DNA of 7,887 bases, from positions 1 to 7,887 of the forward strand of contig JADFRH010000101.1 of assembly GCA_022561415.1 (NCBI GenBank), given 5' to 3'. This document shows positions 1 through 6,796 of the stretch, one piece after another; the first letter of the stretch is position 1; every line of letters starts with the position of its first letter. The position numbers and the translations under genes are program-made. The DNA is from Planctomycetota bacterium. Its GTDB lineage: Bacteria; Planctomycetota; Phycisphaerae; UBA1845. The notes below the pieces were generated by a model, which saw nothing but the letters and a program-made list of their open reading frames with translations, was not told where the DNA came from and searched no databases.

Positions 1-156
1 CCGGTCGAGGATTCCGTTGCGCTCGCGACGGCACTCGAGTGCGTCGCCAACGATCCCGGTTTGCGCAAACGCCTCGGCGAGGCCGGGCGCCTCGAGGTTC
101 GGCGCTTCGAACTCCCCCTCACACTTGCCGCGTGGGATGAGATCATCGCCCCGTGA
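1..156 (+). CDS. Glycosyltransferase (GT-B, family-4-like), C-terminal end only
   Basis: The window opens inside a gene read in frame 1 that ends at TGA 154-156. The 51 visible residues include ALATALECVANDPGLRKRLG, then EAGRLEVRRF and AAWDEIIAP. This is the usual closing stretch of GT4-type glycosyltransferases: a helix choosing how many residues to process, the 'D..LR.RLGEAGR..V...F' helix, and a last amphipathic helix ending in 'W..I'. Such enzymes transfer a sugar from a nucleotide-sugar donor at the cytoplasmic face of the membrane. The donor-binding E-x7-E region lies before the window, so neither substrate nor activity can be judged. Its stop overlaps the next gene by 4 bases, and two more glycosyltransferases follow, which supports the call. 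Codon third positions are strongly G/C, as in the next gene. Confidence 0.72.
   Translation, partial: PVEDSVALATALECVANDPGLRKRLGEAGRLEVRRFELPLTLAAWDEIIAP
153..156 (+). promoter_or_regulatory. GTGA stop/start overlap (translational coupling)
   Basis: The GTG start of the membrane protein (153-155) overlaps the TGA stop of the preceding glycosyltransferase (154-156). No strong Shine-Dalgarno sequence is visible; only a weak GGGATGAG lies at 134-141. Terminating ribosomes probably restart here, so the two proteins would be made together. The overlap is seen directly; coupling is inferred. Confidence 0.6.
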
Positions 157-2033
157 ATGCACAGCTGCCGTCGTGGAAGTCTCTGACCGAGTACGCGGGC
201 GTCGCGCGCTGGATCTGGCTCGACGGTGTCTGGCGCTTTCGATCCGACATGCCCGGGATCCTGGCCGCAAGCGTTGCGGGCCTGGCGTGCCAGTTCGCAG
301 CGTTCAACATCCTGCTCGTCTACACCCGCGCCCTGGAAGCCGACGCGGAGCTTCACCTGCTGGGCCATGCGTTTGCTGCCCGATCTTCGACGAGTCTCAT
401 GGCCGGGGCCGCCGTCTCGGCATTTCTGCTCCTTTCCGCCTACTCGCTGCTTATCTACCGATCCAACACGCAATCCGTTCGGCTCCGACGACGCTACGAA
501 GAGTTTTGCGAGAAGAGAATCCTGGTGTTGGCGAGTCGACTTCCCCATCCGGATTCGCCCCGCGCAAACCGCATGCTGGCCGCCAATCTCTTGAAGGAGA
601 TGGGCCGACGCTGGCCCCGATCGTGCGGCATGGTGCTGCGCCTGCTCCTCAACGGCATCGTGCCCGCAGCCCGGACCGCGGCCTGCGTCGGCGTCCTGCT
701 CTTCATCAATGCCTCCGCCTCCGCGATCCTCTTCGTTCTGCTGGCCGTCGCCGGCGTGTTCATCTACCGAGTGAACAGCGCCACCGTGACGACCGCCCGT
801 CTCGCGGAGCAGCATCGCGTGACGGCGACCCGCGAGCGCCTTCGGCTTCACGAGCGAAGTTGGAGAGCGCCCGCCCCGATCCACTATGGCGATCGCGCGA
901 CCGAAGACATCTTCGCGGGAGGGGAGACCGCCCGGCTTTTCGACGCTTTCTTTCGCCGCTACGAGCTCGCAGAAAGCGCCAGCCTTGTCATCAATCTACT
1001 GACGGCGGCCTCGCTGATGATCATCGTTCTGATCGCCGGGGTTGGCGTCTTCTCCGGCGATCAGAACTGGAGCTTCTTTCTCGCCTATCTCGTCGCGCTG
1101 CGCTTCTTCATGACAAGCCTGATGCAACTCGGCCGGATGTTCACCGATTCGAGCCGGTTCTATCCCCAGGTTGAGGGTTACTACCAGTTCGTCACCGACG
1201 CGGAGCGGGCATCGAGCGACGTTCCGCAGCCTGCGGTGACGGGACCGCTTTCACTCGACGTCCCCTACCTCGGAGACGGCCGCGAAGTGCTGGAGATGCG
1301 GCAAGGGCAGCCGACCTTTCTCGTCCATCCCGGTCCCATCGACCGGCGCCTGGTGGCCCGGCTCGCACAAGCGACCCGGCGCGAGGACGGCGCGGCAGAC
1401 GGCGCGGCCGATGGCGCGGCCGATGGCGCGGCAGACGGCGCGGCGGATGGCGTGGCGGATGGCGTGGCGGATGGCGCGGCCGGGCTCTACGGGTTCGTGG
1501 GTGACTCCGCGTCGGAGGGAAGCACCCTGCGCGAGTTTTACGATCTGCCGCGCGAACTCGATGCCGGCCAGATCTGGAAAGCGCTGTGGGAACTCGGCGC
1601 GCAGGATGTCCCCGCCGAGGGGAGCTTGCCCGAATTCGACGACGTGCTCACCCAGCAGGAACTAGCCGGTCTGCCGCCCGACATGTTGCGACGCTTCGGG
1701 ATCCTGGCGGCAATCTACTCTCGGCGCCCGGTCGTGGTCTTGAGCGAGGCCGATTTCAAGCTCGTGGAGACGAGCACAGACGGTTCTTCGCCGCACGCCC
1801 TCGCCGAGCGCACGCTCATCGTCACGTGTCGCAGCCAACCGGGTGACGCGATCGCCAGTGACGGAAGCAGCGTCGTGATCAGCGACGGCGACGCGCTTCG
1901 TGGCTGGTGCACGCTCTCGTGCCTTCGAGAACATCCCGAGCTCCTCGAGCAGCTCGGGGCGATCAAGCAGCGCCCGGACGCCGCTGGCTCCGCTCCGGCC
2001 GATGATCTGCTCGACGACAGCGATGGGCTGTGA
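153..2033 (+). CDS. ABC-exporter-like membrane protein with degenerate ATPase domain
   Basis: 626 residues. The N-terminal half has about six membrane segments (roughly residues 35-58, 82-102, 162-186, 188-205, 278-301, 305-325). It ends in DSSRFYPQVEGYYQF (332-346), the kind of stretch that closes the membrane domain of ABC exporters. The second half follows the order of an ABC nucleotide-binding domain, but the catalytic residues are gone. The Walker A place reads LVHPGPIDRRLVARLA (390-405) with no GxxGxGK[ST]. The Q-loop place is LYGFVGDSASEGSTLREF (445-462) with no Gln. The signature place is LTQQELAGLPPDMLRRFG (499-516) instead of LSGGQ. Walker B is VVVLSEAD (527-534), with Ser for the Asp but the Glu kept. 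The H-loop is LIVTCRS (555-561), Cys for His. A Gly-Ala-Ala-Asp repeat (413-444) sits between the first two motifs. It may be the inactive partner of a heterodimeric flippase, or a scaffold. The GTG start is chosen from the 4-base overlap. ABC ancestry is inferred from motif order. Confidence 0.68.
   Translation: MNAQLPSWKSLTEYAGVARWIWLDGVWRFRSDMPGILAASVAGLACQFAAFNILLVYTRALEADAELHLLGHAFAARSSTSLMAGAAVSAFLLLSAYSLLIYRSNTQSVRLRRRYEEFCEKRILVLASRLPHPDSPRANRMLAANLLKEMGRRWPRSCGMVLRLLLNGIVPAARTAACVGVLLFINASASAILFVLLAVAGVFIYRVNSATVTTARLAEQHRVTATRERLRLHERSWRAPAPIHYGDRATEDIFAGGETARLFDAFFRRYELAESASLVINLLTAASLMIIVLIAGVGVFSGDQNWSFFLAYLVALRFFMTSLMQLGRMFTDSSRFYPQVEGYYQFVTDAERASSDVPQPAVTGPLSLDVPYLGDGREVLEMRQGQPTFLVHPGPIDRRLVARLAQATRREDGAADGAADGAADGAADGAADGVADGVADGAAGLYGFVGDSASEGSTLREFYDLPRELDAGQIWKALWELGAQDVPAEGSLPEFDDVLTQQELAGLPPDMLRRFGILAAIYSRRPVVVLSEADFKLVETSTDGSSPHALAERTLIVTCRSQPGDAIASDGSSVVISDGDALRGWCTLSCLREHPELLEQLGAIKQRPDAAGSAPADDLLDDSDGL
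1389..1484 (+). repeat. 12-bp in-frame tandem repeat (Gly-Ala-Ala-Asp)
   Basis: There are seven full 12-bp units from 1389 to 1472, plus an eighth diverged unit (1473-1484). The consensus is GGCGCGGCNGAY. Units 1-5 encode GAAD, units 6 and 7 encode GVAD, and the last encodes GAAG. Units differ only at a few positions (GCA GAC, GCC GAT or GCG GAT; C to T giving Val in units 6 and 7), which indicates recent expansion by slippage. Because 12 is a multiple of three, changes in copy number lengthen or shorten the protein without breaking it. The array lies where a normal nucleotide-binding domain has the strands between Walker A and the Q-loop. Confidence 0.95.
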
Positions 2034-2047
2034 TCGAGCCGGACCGC

Positions 2048-2051
2048 GGAG
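2048..2051 (+). promoter_or_regulatory. Shine-Dalgarno GGAG that decides the GTG start at 2059
   Basis: GGAG lies 7 bases before GTG 2059. The frame is open much further upstream and contains an ATG at 2023, but that would add 12 residues overlapping the previous gene. The family-typical N-terminus VKVCFLVSEYF begins exactly at the GTG, so 2059 is preferred. Confidence 0.65.
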
Positions 2052-2058
2052 CAGCCCC

Positions 2059-3195
2059 GTGAAGGTTTGCTTCCTCGTCAGCGAATATTTTCGCTGGGGC
2101 AAGTTCGGTGGCTACGGTACATCGACTCGCCTGCTAGCGACCGAACTCGCCTCCCGAGATTTCGAAATAACGATTCTGACGCCGCGTCGCGGTGAGCAGC
2201 CGGAAGAGGAATCGATCGACGGCGTGCGCATCATCGCCTACCCAGCGCATAGGCTGCGCTTGCTCGGTCGACACTGCCGTGCGCTGGCGGCAGACGTTTA
2301 TCACTCCCATGAGCCTTCGTTGGCTGCCGTTGTGGCGCGGCGCGCGGTGCCATCTGCCAAGCATCTGATTACCTGCCGCGACACGCGCCTGCTTCGCGAC
2401 TGGCTCCTCGAGCTGCGATCTTTGATTCGCGACGGCAGCTATCGCGCCTTGATGAGTTTTCCTTACGAAAACAATCCATGGGTGACAAGCGCCGTAAAGG
2501 CCGCCAACGGTGTCTACTGCCCAAATTATTTTTCGCGTGAAGTCACGCAGAAAAAATACGGGCTCGCTTCACTACCCGGCTTCTTGCCCAGCCCGATCCG
2601 CATTCCCACCGGGAAAATAGCCAAAGCGGACGTGCCGACGGTTTGTTTTCTGGGCCGCTGGGATACACGCAAGCGGCCAGAGCTCTTCCTGAACCTCGCG
2701 CTCGAACATCCGGACGTTCAATTCATCGCGATCGGCAAAGCTCGCACCGAACAATACGAGCGCGAGATACGCCATCGATGCGAGTCTCTGCCCAACGTCG
2801 AGCTGGCCGGGTTCATCGATCAGTTCGAATCGCCGCGACTCTACGAGCTTTTGTCGACGGCCTGGGTACTCGTCAACACATCGCTGCGCGAGGGTCTGCC
2901 GCGCTCGATCCTGGAAGCCGCGGCGTGCGGCTGTGCAATCCTGAGTCGAGTCGATCCGGACGGCTTTGCATCGCGCTTCGGCTTTTGCGCCGACCGGGAC
3001 AACTTTTCCGATGGACTGCGCTGGCTCTTGGGGGACGAACGCTGGCGAGGGCTAGGTGAGGCTGCGCGCGACTACGTTGCCAGCACCTACGCACTCGACG
3101 CGGCGCTGGATGCGCACGTCGATGTTTATCAAAGCTTGAAGAGCAGGTTTCGATCGGTGGACGACCCCATGGATGATGGACGACCCCATGGATGA
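2059..3195 (+). CDS. Glycosyltransferase, GT-B fold, family-4-like (first of pair)
   Basis: 378 residues from GTG 2059. The N-terminal Rossmann strand VKVCFLVSEYF leads into the glycine loop FGGYGTSTRLL (17-26), which usually lies against the acceptor side. YHSHEPSLAAVVA (81-93) is the typical conserved His region. The C-terminal donor domain starts at VCFLGRWDTRKRPELFL (195-211). The retaining GT4 signature is present: in EGLPRSILE the glutamates E278 and E286 are seven residues apart, followed by AAACGCAIL. No signal peptide or membrane helix is seen, so it is probably cytoplasmic and acts on a membrane-bound acceptor. Donor and acceptor sugars cannot be told. It starts 25 bases after the pseudo-ABC gene. 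The last 11 residues (DDPMDDGRPHG) come wholly from a 19-bp tandem repeat and are not part of the enzyme fold. The stop overlaps the next gene's first ATG. Confidence 0.87.
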   Translation: MKVCFLVSEYFRWGKFGGYGTSTRLLATELASRDFEITILTPRRGEQPEEESIDGVRIIAYPAHRLRLLGRHCRALAADVYHSHEPSLAAVVARRAVPSAKHLITCRDTRLLRDWLLELRSLIRDGSYRALMSFPYENNPWVTSAVKAANGVYCPNYFSREVTQKKYGLASLPGFLPSPIRIPTGKIAKADVPTVCFLGRWDTRKRPELFLNLALEHPDVQFIAIGKARTEQYEREIRHRCESLPNVELAGFIDQFESPRLYELLSTAWVLVNTSLREGLPRSILEAAACGCAILSRVDPDGFASRFGFCADRDNFSDGLRWLLGDERWRGLGEAARDYVASTYALDAALDAHVDVYQSLKSRFRSVDDPMDDGRPHG

Positions 3196-3215
3196 TGGAC
3201 GACCCAATGGATGAT
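3159..3215 (+). repeat. 19-bp tandem repeat, three copies, across a stop/start junction
   Basis: The unit is GGACGACCCCATGGATGAT. Copies lie at 3159-3177, 3178-3196 and 3197-3215. The first two are identical and the third differs by one base (C to A, giving CCAATGG). The unit length is not a multiple of three, so each copy is read in a new frame. The upstream gene meets TGA (3193-3195) at the end of copy 2, and the downstream frame opens with ATG 3192 at the same place. The array supplies the last residues of one glycosyltransferase and the first residues (MMDDPMDD) of the next. Confidence 0.97.
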
Positions 3216-4379
3216 GCTGCACGCATGAAGATTCTGGTCATCTCCGCCGGGCCGTTTCCGATGGATCGTGGAACGCCGGCCCGCACGCTGCGTGTCAGCC
3301 AGGCGTTGGCCGAGCGCGGCCACGAGATCTGCGTGGTGACGTTCCCGATCTCGGATCACACCATCGATACAGACTTACGGATCGAACGTTCACGCGGCGT
3401 TCGGAACTACTCAAAAACGAGTCCGGGGCCTAGCATCACCAAATTATTTTTCATGAATCCCAGACTGGCGTCGAAGGTCCGTGAAGTGCTCCAGCAGGAG
3501 CCTTTCGACGTGATATACGCGCATCACTACGAAGGTCTTCTGGTGGCCTCCATGGCCCGCCGTCGCGCCCGTGTTCGTGTGCCCATCATCTTCGATTCGC
3601 ATTCGTTGCTCGGTTCGGAGCTGAGTTCTTATTTTCCATCCTTCATCAGTGCGCCCATCAATCGGCTCGGCACGATTCTCGACGAACGATTGATCCGACT
3701 ATCCGATGCCGTCATCGGTGTGAGCGATGAGATCGCGAACTTCTACGCTGCACGTGCCGAGCCCGATTTTCCCATCGTGACGGCAACGAGCGGAGTGGAG
3801 TGCGAACAGTTCTTCAGGGTTGCTGATGCCCGCGATGGCGTATCGCCGGTGCGCGTTGTGTTCGCCGGCAATTTGAGCGGCTACCAGGGGTTCGATCTAC
3901 TTTTGGCGGCATTTCGAAAGGTGCGTGCGCAGCGACAGGATGTGGAGTTGTTCGTGGCGGCGCGCGAGGCCAATGCGGTATTGGCCACAATGGGCGTAAA
4001 CGATCCCAGTAGCGAGGGCATCCGGGTTCAACCGGGCGGGTGGAGCGAATTGCCGCAGATACTCGCGTCGTCCGACATTGCAACCAACCCGCGGACCGTC
4101 TGCCCGGGGATACCGCAGAAACTGCTGAATTACATGGCGTCGGCTTTGCCGACGGTCTCCTTCGAGGGCTCGTCAGCGATGTTGGTGCATGAACAGACAG
4201 GGCTCATCGTGCCCAATGGCGATGTCGATGGATTCGCGCAAGCGATCGTGCGCCTGGTCGATTCGCGTGACTTGCGGTCGCGGCTGGGTGCTGCGGCGCG
4301 GACGTTGGTTGAGTCCCAGTACAATTGGGAGCGAGTCGCCGCGACGTTCGAACGCGTGTTTTACTTCCTTCGGACCTGA
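3192..4379 (+). CDS. Glycosyltransferase, GT-B fold, family-4-like (second of pair)
   Basis: 395 residues from ATG 3192, which overlaps the previous stop as ATGA. The natural start is more likely ATG 3225 (384 residues), because MKILVISAGPFPMDRGTPAR is a classic GT4 N-terminus and the 11 residues before it come mostly from the 19-bp repeat. No clear Shine-Dalgarno precedes either start. Numbered from 3225: acceptor-domain loop RGTPARTLR (15-23), YAHHYEGLL (98-106) and IIFDSHSLLG (121-130). The donor domain starts at VRVVFAGNLSGYQGFDLLL (209-227). In the donor motif, CPGIPQKLLNYMASALPTV (293-311) replaces the usual EGFG...LEAMA. The first Glu is absent and 'KLLNYMA' is used, a known variant of the family. 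It is probably cytoplasmic and adds a sugar next to the one added by its neighbour. The exact sugars are unknown. Confidence 0.88.
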   Translation: MMDDPMDDAARMKILVISAGPFPMDRGTPARTLRVSQALAERGHEICVVTFPISDHTIDTDLRIERSRGVRNYSKTSPGPSITKLFFMNPRLASKVREVLQQEPFDVIYAHHYEGLLVASMARRRARVRVPIIFDSHSLLGSELSSYFPSFISAPINRLGTILDERLIRLSDAVIGVSDEIANFYAARAEPDFPIVTATSGVECEQFFRVADARDGVSPVRVVFAGNLSGYQGFDLLLAAFRKVRAQRQDVELFVAAREANAVLATMGVNDPSSEGIRVQPGGWSELPQILASSDIATNPRTVCPGIPQKLLNYMASALPTVSFEGSSAMLVHEQTGLIVPNGDVDGFAQAIVRLVDSRDLRSRLGAAARTLVESQYNWERVAATFERVFYFLRT

Positions 4380-4446
4380 GCGTATTCTGGAATCGCCATT
4401 CAAGTCGGCTCAACCGAATGCCTCTTGTCAGACATCCTTGATGGGT

Positions 4447-5271
4447 TCATTCGACTGAAACGAAGGCTCGCAGCGCTCCCATGGCATCGATTGGCTTCTG
4501 GGTCGGATTGTCGTAGACGATTTCGAGCTCGTATTGGTGACTGGGGTAGAGCGGGATCCCATCGGCGTCCGAGTAGATATCGACACTGACGATATGGCGA
4601 AGCTCCTTCGCGTTCTCGGCAAATCCCTTCCAGATCGTCTCGCCGGTCGTCTTGTCGATCAGGGCGACCGACTCCCCATAGCCGTGGAGATGGGGGCGCA
4701 TGAAATGGATGCGCGTACCTTCGCTGATTCCCAACGAGTTGCCCGGAGACCGGAACATCGGCCGCGTCAGCGCGGATCGATAGGTATGGCGTCCCGGAGG
4801 CACCATCCAGTGATGGGGTTTCAGATGCGGCTTCATCGGCGATTGGTGATGGACGGCAGGGGCATCCGGCCGCCCCACCATGTTGAGCGTCTCGAGTCTC
4901 TTGAGCTTGGACTTCCTGGCTTCCTCGTCCGAGTAGTAGCCGATCGTGTACTTCATGATCGCCTTCTGATCGATCACCTCGTGGTTGTTGTTCTCGACCA
5001 TTCCGATCAATGTCAGTCTGGTTTCCGGGTCGTTCGGCATCACGAACGCGTACCCGTCCGGGAGCGTCACGGTTTTTGTTCCCTGCGAAACGGTGAGCAT
5101 TCCACCTCGATCGGGCGATCGGAACGCCAACCAGGCGTGGCAAAGGAACTCAGCCGAAAGCGGCTCCCGCTCTTCGTCGAGGATCTCGACGGTCATGCTC
5201 TTGACCCAGATCTCGGGACCCTCGTTCTCCCAGGCCGACTTGACCAGCAGCTTCTTCTCGGGGCCCTCCAT
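4447..5271 (-). CDS. Copper type II (PHM-like) monooxygenase-family protein, N-terminally truncated
   Basis: 274 residues from ATG 5271, but the coding signal continues upstream: the same frame reads PGLKTLEFFVEGFHIDKKYL just before this ATG, up to about 5340. Upstream of that it only crosses the reverse strand of the TPR gene until a stop at 5413, with no ATG, GTG or TTG. The real N-terminus, probably with a signal peptide, is therefore missing. Family-like blocks occur in order: MEGP (1-4), EFLCHAWLAF (41-50), LTVSQG...LPDGYAF (59-76), HHWMVPPGR (153-161), HLHGYGESVALIDKTTGE (194-211), GIPLYPSHQYELEIVYDN (238-255), and DAMGAL (262-267). H194, H196 and M264 match the His-x-His plus Met copper site (CuB) of peptidylglycine alpha-hydroxylating monooxygenase; His45 may belong to the other site. 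The assignment rests on remembered family patterns. Activity is doubtful given the truncation. Confidence 0.68.
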   Translation of the reverse strand: MEGPEKKLLVKSAWENEGPEIWVKSMTVEILDEEREPLSAEFLCHAWLAFRSPDRGGMLTVSQGTKTVTLPDGYAFVMPNDPETRLTLIGMVENNNHEVIDQKAIMKYTIGYYSDEEARKSKLKRLETLNMVGRPDAPAVHHQSPMKPHLKPHHWMVPPGRHTYRSALTRPMFRSPGNSLGISEGTRIHFMRPHLHGYGESVALIDKTTGETIWKGFAENAKELRHIVSVDIYSDADGIPLYPSHQYELEIVYDNPTQKPIDAMGALRAFVSVE

Positions 5272-5329
5272 CGACAGGTACTTCTTGTCGATGTGGAACC
5301 CTTCGACGAAGAACTCCAGCGTCTTCAGC

Positions 5330-5351
5330 CCCGGCTCGGTCGTGGCGGACG
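5330..5351. other. Probable recombination breakpoint between two 5'-truncated genes
   Basis: Minus-strand coding similarity to the copper-protein family runs up to roughly 5330-5340. Plus-strand TPR coding (VADDPENAVLKSEL) starts at about 5342. Each gene lacks its N-terminal part and both point away from this spot, so there is no room for either start. I see no insertion sequence or long repeat at the join. The exact base cannot be fixed by eye, and an assembly misjoin is possible. Confidence 0.6.
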
Positions 5352-6244
5352 ATCCCGAAAACGCGGTGTTGAAAAGTGAACTGGCGACTTCGTTGTCGGG
5401 CTTGTCGGAATTTCATTGGGCACGCAAGAACATGGATAGCGCCATGGCCGCCGCGCTGAGATCCCTCGATATTCAAAAGGCCTTGACGGCGGATGATCCA
5501 ACGAATGCGAAACTGCTCCTCGCACTGGCGGATGCGTTGTATATGGTCGGAAACGTTCACCGCGCCCGGGGCCAGTTCGAGCCCGCCATCTCCACACTAA
5601 CGCAATCGGTCGATCTGAAAGTAGCCGTCTCTGACGGCGATCCCGAAAACGTGGATCTCAGGCTTCAAGCGGCGCGAACGTGGCACCGACTAGGGAATGC
5701 CTATGCGGCCAAGCGCGATTTCGATGAGGCGATTCGTTCCCATGAAGAGGGCTTGGCCACTTCCACGTCGGCCTGGGGCCTGGTGAATACGGCCGTCGCC
5801 TACGGTATGGCGGGAGACGTTGCGAACGCTATCCACTATGCCGAGAGAGCCTTTGAGGGCTATGCGCTTCAGCTGACCAGCATGCGGGCGGTCTATCCCT
5901 CACTGCGAGGCGATTTCCGCGAAACGTTTGTGTTCCTCTCGGGCTATTACCGAAAAGCCGGCATGGTTGATAAGGCCATCGAACAGCGCGTGGTCTATCT
6001 GGAAATCTGCCAAGTCATAGCGGACAAACATCCCGACGACCCGAATATTCAGTCCGACTTGGCGCGGCTTTACACGCACTCGGCCGGTTACTTCAAAGGC
6101 GAAGGCCACAAGGAACTGGCGGGGGAACTGTACGAGAAGGGACTCGCAATCTGGAAGCGGTTGGCCGCCGCGAGCCCGGTCGAGAACGACTACGCCAACG
6201 AAATCAAGCGCGTCCAACGTGGCATCGCGCGTCTGTCACCGTAG
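5342..6244 (+). CDS. TPR-repeat protein, C-terminal part (likely tail of a Ser/Thr kinase-TPR protein)
   Basis: About 300 residues ending at TAG 6242-6244. The repeating pattern ADDPTNAKLLLALADALYMV (helix pair, G, helix pair) recurs as SDGDPENVDLRLQAARTWHR, then RDFDEAIRSHEEGL, GDVANAIHYAERAF and GHKELAGELYEKGLAIW. This is tetratricopeptide repeat structure, a protein-binding superhelix. The 'DDP.N..L..dLA.s...lG' style is characteristic of the long C-terminal TPR regions that follow bacterial PknB-type kinase domains. No kinase domain precedes it. The frame stays open upstream to 4985, but that part is only the reverse strand of the copper-protein gene and is not protein-like. The first ATG inside real TPR sequence is 5432, with no good ribosome site. 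It is probably a gene fragment. Link to a kinase is inference. Confidence 0.7.
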   Translation: MADDPENAVLKSELATSLSGLSEFHWARKNMDSAMAAALRSLDIQKALTADDPTNAKLLLALADALYMVGNVHRARGQFEPAISTLTQSVDLKVAVSDGDPENVDLRLQAARTWHRLGNAYAAKRDFDEAIRSHEEGLATSTSAWGLVNTAVAYGMAGDVANAIHYAERAFEGYALQLTSMRAVYPSLRGDFRETFVFLSGYYRKAGMVDKAIEQRVVYLEICQVIADKHPDDPNIQSDLARLYTHSAGYFKGEGHKELAGELYEKGLAIWKRLAAASPVENDYANEIKRVQRGIARLSP

Positions 6245-6397
6245 CCGTAACGCGATTTCATCTCGGGGCATGTTGTGCTTTCGCGCGCTGCGAGGACCAT
6301 TGCGGTGGATACGTTATTGAACGCAGCACCTCGATTCATAGGGTCAAACGTTGCCCGGCGGATTTCAATATGACTTTTCCAATTGGGAAATCCGGGT

Positions 6398-6790
6398 CTA
6401 GTTCTCTCGCAGCACAAGTTGTATAATTCCCAAATCGGTGTCGTACCCGGGCATGCAGACAATCGCCTCGGACCTCCACATATAGGGTTGGTCACCGTCG
6501 CCGAAATCAATCGCCGTGGCAAACTCTATCGTGAGCACGGTCTCTTGCGCGCCGAATTCGTACTTCAGAGCCGGATCGCGCAGGACAAACATCCCCTCGC
6601 CATTTGTCACGACTCGCTTAAAATCACGATCGCCGTTTTGACAATCGAGAATCAACGTACCGATATCTATATTCGCATAGGGTTCCCCCGAGGGGCTGAT
6701 GACCGTTCCTTGGGCCCGCCAAGCAACAAGCGGACTGCTCGGCCTGCAAAACCGCCGTCTAAAGTAATACAGTAGACGGATTCGGTTCAA
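6398..6790 (-). CDS. Small protein with carboxypeptidase-regulatory-like (transthyretin-like) beta-sandwich
   Basis: 130 residues from TTG 6788-6790 to TAG 6398-6400. The stretch QGTVISPSGEPYANIDIGTL (27-46) is followed by RVVTNGEGMFVLRDP and later by GYDTDLGIIQLVL near the end. The order 'G.V....GeP..n..v', 'v.T...G.F.L', 'DlG.I.L' is the pattern of carboxypeptidase regulatory-like domains. These are extracellular or periplasmic beta-sandwiches, often found on secreted proteins and TonB-type receptors. The first 25 residues are basic, with several Arg, and do not make a convincing signal peptide. The protein could be a fragment of a larger secreted one, or the start could be wrong. It lies 6 bases after the next upstream minus-strand frame (6797-7108), so the two are probably co-transcribed. 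Codon third positions are less G/C-rich than in the glycosyltransferase block. Confidence 0.5.
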   Translation of the reverse strand: MNRIRLLYYFRRRFCRPSSPLVAWRAQGTVISPSGEPYANIDIGTLILDCQNGDRDFKRVVTNGEGMFVLRDPALKYEFGAQETVLTIEFATAIDFGDGDQPYMWRSEAIVCMPGYDTDLGIIQLVLREN

Positions 6791-6796
6791 TGAGCA

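Noticed and set aside
17..1174. Long plus-strand frame, 385 residues
   Set aside because: It is Arg/Pro-rich with no family pattern and lies wholly over the glycosyltransferase end and the membrane protein; typical of a shadow frame in high-GC DNA.
1662..2102. Minus-strand frame, 146 residues
   Set aside because: It is antisense to the pseudo-ABC C-terminus and the next gene start, with no recognisable motif.
2521..3454. Identical 14-base AT-rich word CCAAATTATTTTTC at 2521-2534 and 3439-3452, one in each glycosyltransferase gene
   Set aside because: It is read in different frames (PNYFS versus TKLFF), there is no flanking similarity, and one chance match of this length in a window this size is plausible.
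4380..4446. Terminator between the convergent glycosyltransferase and copper-protein genes
   Set aside because: I looked for a GC stem followed by T residues on both strands and found none in these 67 bases.
4985..5341. Upstream part of the long plus-strand frame 4985-6244 as a real N-terminus of the TPR protein
   Set aside because: It is the exact reverse strand of conserved copper-protein blocks, its own translation is Ser/Pro-rich without pattern, and the minus strand carries the convincing protein.
6245..6397. Gene in the gap after the TPR gene (minus-strand frame 6190-6522)
   Set aside because: The frame overlaps the end of the TPR gene and the better-supported 6398-6790 gene, and its translation shows no domain pattern. 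CCAATTGG near 6380 is a short palindrome without context.
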